A stretch of 37,524 nucleotides of DNA from Hyphomonadaceae bacterium. Lineage in GTDB: Bacteria; Pseudomonadota; Alphaproteobacteria; Caulobacterales; Maricaulaceae. This document shows, in pieces, positions 31,342 to 37,524 of this stretch. Position numbers and translations under genes: made by a program. The notes under the pieces were generated by a model. That model searched no databases and was not told the origin of the DNA. It worked only from the letters and a program-made list of their open reading frames with translations. Location: assembly GCA_014324115.1 (NCBI GenBank), contig JACOMS010000007.1:1-37524 (forward strand), given 5' to 3'. Numbering within the stretch: position 1 is the first letter of the stretch; every line of letters begins with the position of its first letter.

Positions 31342-33888
31342 TCAAACCGGTGGATGCGGCGGGCCTGAACCCTGACCGTAAGGCCCCTGAAAACGCTCGC
31401 CGTTGAAGTGGATCAGGTGTGTGGGTGAATCGGCACACCAGACCTCGGTTTCCCAGGAAATATCCCGCAAATACCTGCCCATGACCGTGCGGTCGGGGAA
31501 GGCGGTGACGTAGACCAGTCCGGGCTTTGCTCCTTTGAAAAGGGTTGCCAGCTCCCTGTGCCGTTTGGAATTTACGGGGCCATGGCTGGTTACGGATTCG
31601 ATGAGAAACAGCCAGTCCCTGTCACTAAAATAAAGTACGACGTCCGGCATTTTGCCATGCTGATTGATCGTTACACCCATTTCGACCAGGCGTTCTTTTT
31701 CGAAGTATCCCATTTTCGCGCCCGTGTCGCCCACATAAATCACCGATGAACCCGGTGCGAAGCGCGGCGCAAAACCGGTGATAATTTCCCGGATCAGTTC
31801 GCTATGGGCTCCCGGTGTCAGGGAAATTTCCCGGCCCTCGGGCAGGACCACAGACACCATCTGCATATGGCGGTGCTGCGCCCACCTGGCGGCAAGGCTC
31901 TCCTGACCTGCCAGGTAAAGATCAAGGGTCTCCCGCCGATGATCCGTGCCAAAGCTCCTGATAACCTCAAAAGCCCCGGCACTCACCTGGTAGCAGGTTT
32001 TGGGACTGTTTACGGGGCGGTCGGGCTGATCGGGATTGTACAGGGCGATACCCGCTTCTACAAACTGCTGCATCGTCTGTCGGCGGAAGGCTTCGCGGGT
32101 GTTCGGGGCATATTCACGGCCATAATGTGCGCGAATGTAGTCCATGATCGGCGTAATCCCCATAAGCGGCCGTTTCGGCCGCTGCCACGAACCGGCCGGT
32201 TTCAGGTGCAGCAAGGCCAGAAGTGCAAGCGCAGAACGCTCGTTCTGCTGTCCGCGCGGCATCCCGAAGGACTTGAGTATTTCCAGTGCCTCATCAATTT
32301 TTTGCTGTCCCTGTAATGGGTTATCCCCGTCTGTCATGCGCATTAACTCGTCCTCAATGATCCTGTCTATCTGTTGTTGTGTCAGGTCCGTACCTCCGGC
32401 CGCGGTTCCCATTCTGATCAGCGTCTCACGGTTGGGGTAGCGCAGGGATCGCAGGTCGGTGGCGTTGACCTGGGTATGCCCGTTGAATTGCCGGAAATAC
32501 CGGTCTACCAGACTGCTGTTCAGATATATAAAAAGCCCGCGTGCGAGCGCTTCGGGCAGGCCGCGCCGGTTCTTGTGAAACACATTCAGGTGGTTCTCGA
32601 AGCCGATCAGCTCACCGGGCAGCCCGGAACCGTAAAGCGACGCGACAACCCGGCGGCGTTCTTCTTTGGACGTGAAGCGTCTGGTGATGACAAAATGCCC
32701 GGTATTGGGCCACAGCCAGCGGCGGCTTGCATCCGAAACCCTGATCGCATTGGGTTTCTTCATCTGTTTCGGCCATTCCAAATCGCCCGAACGGAAGTGC
32801 GCGGCATAAAGCAACGGGACGGCCCCGGACTCCGGCATGGCGCAAAGATCATCCTTCAGACGGAAATCGACAACCGGGCCGGTCGAAATCGTGAGATCAA
32901 GCCCCGCTAATGTATCGGTAAAAAGGAACATCCGTTCAACGATTTTCTGCTCAAGGTCGTTGGTGACGATGTTGATGAATGTTTCGGGATCTTCGGGTCG
33001 CACTACGGAGTCGCAGGGTACCGTGCGTTGCGTCATATCATGGGTGACATACTCCCGGGTTGCCGCATCCCGCTCAAAGTCTCCCGCTCTGCTCGTGGTG
33101 ATGGTGACGGCTTCAGGCTGTCCTCCCTTGAGGGCGTGAATGACAATGTTCTCCTGCAGGACTTCATCATCCCTGAAAGCACTGTCCCGGGTTTCAAACA
33201 CATGAATGCGGCGCAACGCCATCATTGACAGGAACTGTTGCCGGAACGGTTTGAAATACAGACCGTTGCAAAAGGATCGCGGGATAATGGCAACCATCTC
33301 GCCGCCGGGCCGGAGTTTCTGCGCGGCCAGGAACATGAAACCGGTGTAGAGATTTGAAGTTTCGATACCTGCCCGTCCAAGAGCTGCCCTGTGGGGCGAT
33401 GCAGAGGCGATCTTTTTGTAGGGCGGGTTCATAATCACATGGCTGCATGGGTGAGCTGAGCCCGGCCCGGCGTCGAACATACCCGTTTGGCCGTTCCCGG
33501 CGTGGCCGAGAATGAAATCCTGCTCATGGATGTGGGTTCTCACCGTTATCCGCGCTGTATCGCAACGTCGGGCTGCGGCCTGCAGCGTCGCCCGCAGATA
33601 GTCGATCATGAGGGGTTCAATCTCATAACAGATCAAGTCCACAGATCGCGGCTTTTTCACCTGGCGGCATAACCGCTCCACAAAGGCTGCGGTGAGCGAT
33701 CCAACCCCTGCGCCCGGATCAAGGAGGCGAATATCGCCATCAAAATTTCCAAAAAGACTTGCCAGAAAACGGGCGACAGGGGTGGACGTCATGAACTGGC
33801 CAAGAGCGGAACGCCTCTTTGGGTCAAGCCGTGCAGACGTGTCTGCACGATAAAAATCCGCCGTCTCTGCGATTGGGGCCTGATTCAT
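31342..33888 (-). CDS. Type II restriction fusion: Eco57I-like methylase plus BsuBI/PstI-type endonuclease
   Basis: From ATG 33888 the protein is 848 residues. The N-terminal half is an Eco57I-type N6-adenine methyltransferase: GQFMTSTPVARFLASLFG, SAM motif DPGAGVGSLTAA near residue 57, catalytic NPPYKKI near residue 154, and a recognition region to about 500. The C-terminal half matches the BsuBI/PstI endonuclease, with its helical N-domain (about 530-660) and nuclease domain (LPEGREISLTPGAHSELI; GKMPDVVLYFSDRDWLFLIE; SVTSHGPVNSKRH; VYVTAFPDRTVMGRYLRDIS; HLIHFNGERF). Modification and cleavage therefore reside in one chain. The chosen start overlaps the upstream leader ORF's stop as ATGA. An in-frame start at 33927 with GGAG six bases upstream is the alternative. 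Confidence 0.9.
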   Translation of the reverse strand: MNQAPIAETADFYRADTSARLDPKRRSALGQFMTSTPVARFLASLFGNFDGDIRLLDPGAGVGSLTAAFVERLCRQVKKPRSVDLICYEIEPLMIDYLRATLQAAARRCDTARITVRTHIHEQDFILGHAGNGQTGMFDAGPGSAHPCSHVIMNPPYKKIASASPHRAALGRAGIETSNLYTGFMFLAAQKLRPGGEMVAIIPRSFCNGLYFKPFRQQFLSMMALRRIHVFETRDSAFRDDEVLQENIVIHALKGGQPEAVTITTSRAGDFERDAATREYVTHDMTQRTVPCDSVVRPEDPETFINIVTNDLEQKIVERMFLFTDTLAGLDLTISTGPVVDFRLKDDLCAMPESGAVPLLYAAHFRSGDLEWPKQMKKPNAIRVSDASRRWLWPNTGHFVITRRFTSKEERRRVVASLYGSGLPGELIGFENHLNVFHKNRRGLPEALARGLFIYLNSSLVDRYFRQFNGHTQVNATDLRSLRYPNRETLIRMGTAAGGTDLTQQQIDRIIEDELMRMTDGDNPLQGQQKIDEALEILKSFGMPRGQQNERSALALLALLHLKPAGSWQRPKRPLMGITPIMDYIRAHYGREYAPNTREAFRRQTMQQFVEAGIALYNPDQPDRPVNSPKTCYQVSAGAFEVIRSFGTDHRRETLDLYLAGQESLAARWAQHRHMQMVSVVLPEGREISLTPGAHSELIREIITGFAPRFAPGSSVIYVGDTGAKMGYFEKERLVEMGVTINQHGKMPDVVLYFSDRDWLFLIESVTSHGPVNSKRHRELATLFKGAKPGLVYVTAFPDRTVMGRYLRDISWETEVWCADSPTHLIHFNGERFQGPYGQGSGPPHPPV

Positions 33889-34079
33889 GATCCGGGTTGC
33901 GTCTGAAAAAGGGCAAAACATGGACATTTTACACTCCAAAGGGGCAAAAGCACCGACGGGCGCCGCCCGGCCGCAGGCGGCTGGTCGGTCGGCTGGCCTT
34001 CCCCGTCTAGGGCGTGATGGCGCGACGGCTCCGCATAGGGGGAGTTCAGAATGGGCTCTTCAAAAAACGAATGACTCAT
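33885..34079 (-). CDS. 64-codon leader ORF, copy of the Res N-terminus, coupled to the methylase-nuclease fusion
   Basis: ATG 34079 opens MSHSFFEEPILNSPYAEPSR, matching Res in 42 of the first 45 residues by my count. After VLL it switches to unrelated sequence (PLWSVKCPCFALFQTQPGS). Its TGA (33887-33885) overlaps the ATG of the methylase-nuclease fusion as ATGA, exactly as the second leader does for the membrane protein gene. The upstream 31-base spacing and TTGACA box (34111-34116, - strand) are identical to those of res. It is either a translated coupling leader or a remnant of a res gene whose body was replaced. Confidence 0.6.
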   Translation of the reverse strand: MSHSFFEEPILNSPYAEPSRHHALDGEGQPTDQPPAAGRRPSVLLPLWSVKCPCFALFQTQPGS

Positions 34080-34131
34080 CAGGGCCTGCCTTGTTTATTC
34101 CTTGTCCGCCTGTCAACCCTGCCATGGTGCA
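33955..34131. repeat. Res 5'-end repeat, copy R2
   Basis: This near-identical copy of the res start region lies immediately after the ydcF end (34145) and marks the right edge of the restriction island. Its outer flank CATGGTGCACCCGGTATCAC resembles CATGGTGCACCCTGTATTA just beyond R3 (27141-27159), so more than the coding part was duplicated. Confidence 0.88.
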
Positions 34132-34144
34132 CCCGGTATCACAC

Positions 34145-34777
34145 TCACCGTCCGCGCGGCCGTCTCGCATAGGTCAGCAGCAGTTTCCCGTATTCCGTGA
34201 CCAGCCGCCTGAACAGGGCCGGGTCGGACCACCATTTGCCGTCACCCTGTGCCGCGACCGGGTAGGGCGTGATGCGCAGGTGTTCTGCGGCGGCGGAGAG
34301 TTCGATCATGGCCCGCGGCATGTGGTAGTCGGATGTGACAAGTATAATGTGTTCGTAGGCCAGTGCATCGGCCCATATGGCGGTTTCGGTGGCGTTACCG
34401 AGGGTGTTGACGGCGGCGTAGTCGAGATCGACGCAGCATTCGCCCAGACTTGCCTCCACTCCCATCAGGTCCACAATGCTGCTGCGGCCGGTATTTTCAT
34501 TCACTCCGGAAATCAGGATGCGCTCGCCAAGCCCCTCACGGAGGAGCCGCCCGCCGGTTTCCAGCCGCCCGCCGCCCTTGCCCGTCCAGACGACAATGCC
34601 GTCGGCTCCGGCAATGTTCGCTCCGGGCGTCAGGGCCGTCACATGCCGGACAAAGACGGGAAAACCGGCAATAACCAACCCTGATCCCAAAATAACAATG
34701 TAGAGCAAAAAGCGCCGTAATGCCGTCCGGGCAGGGTGTTTTTTCGTTCGGCGCCGGTATTTCGCTGTCCGGATCAT
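34145..34777 (-). CDS. YdcF/SanA-like DUF218 membrane protein
   Basis: The 210-residue protein has a basic N-terminus, one transmembrane helix (FLLYIVILGSGLVIAGFPVF, about 23-42) and a DUF218 domain: DGIVVWTGKGGGRLETGGRL near 59-78, ERILISGVNEN, NTLGNATETAIWADALAYEH, and IILVTSDYHMPRAM. Family members (YdcF, SanA, ElyC) act at the cell envelope; the exact reaction is unknown. Its ATG overlaps the ftsX stop as ATGA, which puts it in the ftsE-ftsX-ydcF operon common in alphaproteobacteria. A lysophosphatidate acyltransferase gene often follows in that order; here the restriction island begins instead. Confidence 0.85.
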   Translation of the reverse strand: MIRTAKYRRRTKKHPARTALRRFLLYIVILGSGLVIAGFPVFVRHVTALTPGANIAGADGIVVWTGKGGGRLETGGRLLREGLGERILISGVNENTGRSSIVDLMGVEASLGECCVDLDYAAVNTLGNATETAIWADALAYEHIILVTSDYHMPRAMIELSAAAEHLRITPYPVAAQGDGKWWSDPALFRRLVTEYGKLLLTYARRPRGR

Positions 34778-35664
34778 GACAGCATATGGGCCCGTCTGAG
34801 CCTGGACAGGGTGACCCAGCCGGCGGTGGCGGCACTGATGAGGCCGAGGGTGATGCCGGTGCCTGCAAGCCAGATGACATCGCCCGGTTGCGGATAAAGT
34901 CCGGGCAAATCCACATGGGTGAATGTGCGGAGCACGGTCACAAAAACCATCAGGACAATCACGGCAAAAACACAGCCCAGACCGGCCCCCCTCAACCCCA
35001 GAGACAGAAACCGCGCCACAAACAATTTTGCCACATAACCGTGCCGCGCCCCCACATGGGAGAGCACATCAATAATGTTCTGCCGCGCCCGCAGAACGGA
35101 TTGGGTGGCATAGCTTGCCACAAATACGCTGGCCGAGAAGATAACCAGGATGACTCCGAGCATGGCCGTGTTGACAATTCGCCATGTGGTGCGGATACTG
35201 TCCCGCCACCGGTTATGATCATCAATTTCGGCTTCTATGCCGTTTTCTGTCAGGCGGGCCTGAAGCGTCGGCAGGTCGAGCCCGCTCGCCCCGTCCACCC
35301 GGATCAGCCCCGGCACAGGCAAATCCGCCAGAAACGCCGAATCACCCAGCCAGGGCTCCAGCAGGGCCCGGCCCTGTTCATCGGACATGATCGACACCCT
35401 GGCCCGCGGCGCCGCCCGTGCGATGATGGACCGGGCGGTGTCCAGGGGATCGGCGGCCTTTGAACCCTCCGCAAATACCTGCACCGTCAGGGCACTGGAC
35501 AGATCCGACTGCCAGGTCCGGTTGATGCGGTAGCCGATCAGGCTTGCCAGGACCGTCATCCCGGTCAGGAACGCCATGACTGCCATAATAGACAGAAGCG
35601 GCCGCTCCTCGGGCTGCCTGTCAGGCAGAATCCTGTTTTGCGGGTGCAGCGGGGCCTGGGTCAC
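34774..35664 (-). CDS. ftsX: Cell-division permease FtsX
   Basis: The 296-residue protein has the FtsX layout. A cytoplasmic N-terminus is followed by TM1 (about 27-45: IMAVMAFLTGMTVLASLIGY), a periplasmic domain to about 165, and three TM helices (VNTAMLGVILVIFSASVFVA; LGCVFAVIVLMVFVTVL; VIWLAGTGITLGLISAATAG). The conserved VLSHVGARHGYVAKLFVARF segment lies in the cytoplasmic loop near residue 200. With FtsE it forms an ABC-type complex at the septum that controls peptidoglycan hydrolases. The GTG start overlaps the ftsE stop as GTGA. Confidence 0.9.
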   Translation of the reverse strand: MTQAPLHPQNRILPDRQPEERPLLSIMAVMAFLTGMTVLASLIGYRINRTWQSDLSSALTVQVFAEGSKAADPLDTARSIIARAAPRARVSIMSDEQGRALLEPWLGDSAFLADLPVPGLIRVDGASGLDLPTLQARLTENGIEAEIDDHNRWRDSIRTTWRIVNTAMLGVILVIFSASVFVASYATQSVLRARQNIIDVLSHVGARHGYVAKLFVARFLSLGLRGAGLGCVFAVIVLMVFVTVLRTFTHVDLPGLYPQPGDVIWLAGTGITLGLISAATAGWVTLSRLRRAHMLS

Positions 35665-36380
35665 AGGGCGACTCTCACCGAAAGTTGCCCGTCTTCAAGG
35701 TGATAATGATCGGCGGGGGCTTTGCGGATCAGGGTTTCATCATGGGTCGCAATCAGGATCGTCGTGCCCATGCGGTTCATTCTCCGGAGTAATTGCAACA
35801 GGCGCAGGCCCATTTGCACATCAACATTCCCCGTGGGCTCATCCGCAATCAGCAAATCCGGTTGCGTAATGACGGCACGGGCAATGGCCACCCGCTGCTG
35901 CTCGCCCCCTGAAAGCGTCAACGGGTAATGATTCAGCTTTCCGCCCAGCCCGACCCATTCGAGAAGATCGGTCGTGTTTTTACGGTAACCCTCGACACGG
36001 GCCCCGCTAACCCGCAGGGCCAAGGCTGTATTTTCGAACACGGTCAGATGCGGGATCAATTGGAAATCCTGGGACATGACCCCGATGCGGCGTTTCAAGG
36101 TCTGGGTGCCGCGAATGCCGAGCCCGGATACGGGTTTTGAGAACAGCGAGATCAGACCGCGGGTCGGGCGGAGGGAAAGATGAATCAATTTCAAAAGACT
36201 GGATTTTCCGGCTCCGGATTGCCCGGTCAGGAAGGAGAAAGACCGCGGCTTGAGGGTCAGGTCAACATCGGAAAACACATCCGCCCCCCGGCCATAGCGC
36301 AGGGATACCTTTTCCATGGTGAGGATGGGGGCCGGGTCCTGATGGGCACTGTCGGAACGGGATATCATTGGGGATATCAT
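35661..36380 (-). CDS. ftsE: Cell-division ATP-binding protein FtsE
   Basis: The 239-residue ABC ATPase has Walker A GQSGAGKSS near residue 53, Q-loop VMSQDFQLIPHLTVFENTAL, signature LSGGEQQRVAIARAV near 148, Walker B LLIADEPTGNVD, and the H-loop ATHDE. The sequence and its ftsX neighbour identify FtsE. The first 11 residues contain a duplication (MISPMISR) because the start region is tandemly repeated, giving two possible ATGs (36380 and 36368). Neither has a good Shine-Dalgarno sequence. About 260 bases separate it from the divergent lipoprotein gene. Confidence 0.92.
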   Translation of the reverse strand: MISPMISRSDSAHQDPAPILTMEKVSLRYGRGADVFSDVDLTLKPRSFSFLTGQSGAGKSSLLKLIHLSLRPTRGLISLFSKPVSGLGIRGTQTLKRRIGVMSQDFQLIPHLTVFENTALALRVSGARVEGYRKNTTDLLEWVGLGGKLNHYPLTLSGGEQQRVAIARAVITQPDLLIADEPTGNVDVQMGLRLLQLLRRMNRMGTTILIATHDETLIRKAPADHYHLEDGQLSVRVAL

Positions 36381-36382
36381 TG
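36359..36382. repeat. Tandem 12-bp duplication covering the ftsE start codon
   Basis: GGGATATCATTG-like units occur twice in a row, duplicating ATGATATCCC on the - strand and producing two in-frame start codons four codons apart. Confidence 0.85.
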
Positions 36383-36644
36383 ATGGAGTCGGCGGCGGTG
36401 TAAAAACTCGGAGTCAATCGGCCCATGATAATACCCGCTTGTCCGGATTGTTCCACCCGATACAAGACTGTTGCGAAATCGTGTGTTGAGGATTTTCTGT
36501 TCCTGCATAAAAAACATGACCGGTTTCAAAATAGTGTTTGACTGGAGGCTTGCAATGCGCAATAGCCCTGCAAAATGAGCGCAGACAATGTGACATGGCC
36601 GGGCCGAGGGCTTGGCGACTGGTAGCAAGACTTTGGAGCTGTTA

Positions 36645-37524
36645 ATGAATTGGACTATTTTCCGTAACATCGTGCTGGCATCAGTTGCCGGTTTGGCACT
36701 GGCCGCCTGCGGCAACGGTGATAACGACATCCTTTCCCCACCCGCGCCTCCCCCGCCTCCTCCGGCTGATACGGCTGCGCCTGAGGTGAGCTTCAGTCCG
36801 GCGACGCTGGACGTGGATTCCGGCGGTACGGGGTCATCGACCCTCACCGCGACGGATAATGTGGGTGTTACGACCGGACCCACGGTGACATGTACGGTGG
36901 GTTCCTTTGCCGACAACACCTACACCGCACCTGTGGTCAGTGCTGATACCATGGCGACGTGTACCGCGACGGCTTCCGATGCGGCCGGGAATGAGGGCAC
37001 GGCCACGCTCACGATTACCGTCGCCAGGGAAATGACAGCGCCGGTTGTCACCTTCAGCCCGGATACCCTTGACGTGGCCTCCGGCGCGACGGTGGCGTTG
37101 ACAGCCACTGTCATGGATGATGTGGATGGTGATCTCGTCCCCGAGGTGACATGTACGGGGGATGGTACCTTTGACGGTGATAACAACACCTACACTGCGC
37201 CTGTGTTAAGTGCTGATACCGACCTGATGTGTACCGCGACGGCCACTGACGCGGCCGGCAATGCAGGCACAGCCACAATCGCAATTTCCGTTGCCGCGGA
37301 AACAGAACCGCCGGTTATCACCTTCACTCCTGCGACTCTTGACGTGGCCTCCGGCGCGACAGGTATGTCAACCCTCGCTGCGACGGATAATCTGGATGAC
37401 ACGGTCACCCCCACGGTGGCGTGTACGGATGGCGGTTCATTTGCCAACAATACCTACACCGCGCCTGTTGTCAGTGCTGATACCATGGCGACGTGTACCG
37501 CCACGGCAACTGATGCGGCCGGGA
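36645..37524 (+). CDS. Lipoprotein with bacterial Ig-like repeats (runs off the window)
   Basis: The ATG at 36645 follows GGAG by 7 bases. The protein begins MNWTIFRNIVLASVAGLALA then ACGNGDNDIL, a lipoprotein signal with lipobox LAAC and lipidation at Cys22. A proline-rich spacer (SPPAPPPPPPADTAAP) follows. From about residue 45 at least three Ig-like repeats of roughly 80-90 residues share the pattern VxFSPxTLDVxSG, TATDNVG, CTxxxTF, NTYTAPVVSADTMATCTATA, SDAAGNxGTATLTITV. The frame is open to the last base (293 codons), so the gene is incomplete. It is a likely surface-exposed adhesin or envelope protein. Long antisense frames here are shadows of the repeats. Confidence 0.85.
   Translation, partial: MNWTIFRNIVLASVAGLALAACGNGDNDILSPPAPPPPPPADTAAPEVSFSPATLDVDSGGTGSSTLTATDNVGVTTGPTVTCTVGSFADNTYTAPVVSADTMATCTATASDAAGNEGTATLTITVAREMTAPVVTFSPDTLDVASGATVALTATVMDDVDGDLVPEVTCTGDGTFDGDNNTYTAPVLSADTDLMCTATATDAAGNAGTATIAISVAAETEPPVITFTPATLDVASGATGMSTLAATDNLDDTVTPTVACTDGGSFANNTYTAPVVSADTMATCTATATDAAG

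Noticed and set aside
17531-33888. BREX or DISARM system
   Set aside because: No PglZ, BrxC-like ATPase, Lon-like protease, DrmA/DrmB-type helicase or phospholipase-D protein is present; the genes fit Mod-Res, a type II fusion and a TIR-like/helicase pair.
34111-34116. TTGACA upstream of the leader called as a full sigma-70 promoter
   Set aside because: The box is conserved in all three copies, but no acceptable -10 hexamer lies 16-18 bases downstream; it is reported only as a conserved box.
36377-37450. Three consecutive - strand frames ending in the same residues
   Set aside because: They are the antisense of the Ig-like repeat lipoprotein; their similarity to each other comes from the repeats.

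Overview
The window looks like chromosomal DNA from an alphaproteobacterium. The support is an FzlA-like GST-fold protein directly upstream of queG, an ftsE-ftsX-ydcF run, and compact operons whose genes repeatedly overlap by 4 bases (GTGA, ATGA, TAATG). I cannot name a genus. Housekeeping DNA at both ends frames a roughly 21 kb accessory region (about 13.4-34.1 kb).

Left part, 0.1-13.2 kb. A tight molybdenum-cofactor operon (xdhC, mocA-like, moaD, moaE, moaB, moaC) is followed by fzlA-like and queG. Next come a large two-domain glycosyltransferase, a decayed IS5-type transposase, a zinc-finger-less DnaJ protein, a glycine-zipper lipoprotein, and a TetR regulator divergent from an alpha/beta hydrolase and an aldo/keto reductase.

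Accessory part, 13.4-17.5 kb, + strand. A three-gene cassette around a ClpP-fold SDH-type serine protease and a tRNA-Arg(CCG)-like gene lie between two copies of a ~60 bp repeat. Downstream is a two-gene unit of unknown function: a Tat-exported protein and a coiled-coil protein.

Accessory part, 17.5-34.1 kb, almost all - strand. This is a restriction/defence island. In transcription order it holds: a 64-codon leader; an Eco57I-methylase/PstI-type nuclease fusion; a Res helicase-nuclease; a 55-codon leader; a membrane protein with a tandem repeat; a Mod methyltransferase; a small membrane protein; a remnant gene; an ankyrin protein; a chimeric gene with an amber stop; a TIR/NDT-like protein; and a RelE-UvrD helicase. 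The last two overlap by 4 bases.

The most unusual structure is modular duplication of gene ends. The 5' end of res (upstream box, start and about 45 codons) occurs three times. In two copies it forms a short ORF whose TGA stop overlaps the ATG of an unrelated gene. The 3' end of mod (about 32 codons plus a palindromic flank) also occurs three times; two copies are fused in frame to the front of a TIR-like domain. Both kinds of duplicated end come from the same Res-Mod pair, so the island appears to have been assembled or remodelled by recombination within those ends. The two leader ORFs may still be translated and couple expression of their downstream genes.

Right part, 34.1-37.5 kb. Here lie ydcF, ftsX and ftsE (- strand) and, divergently, a lipoprotein with Ig-like repeats that runs off the window. 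Everything here is read by eye; no database search was run.
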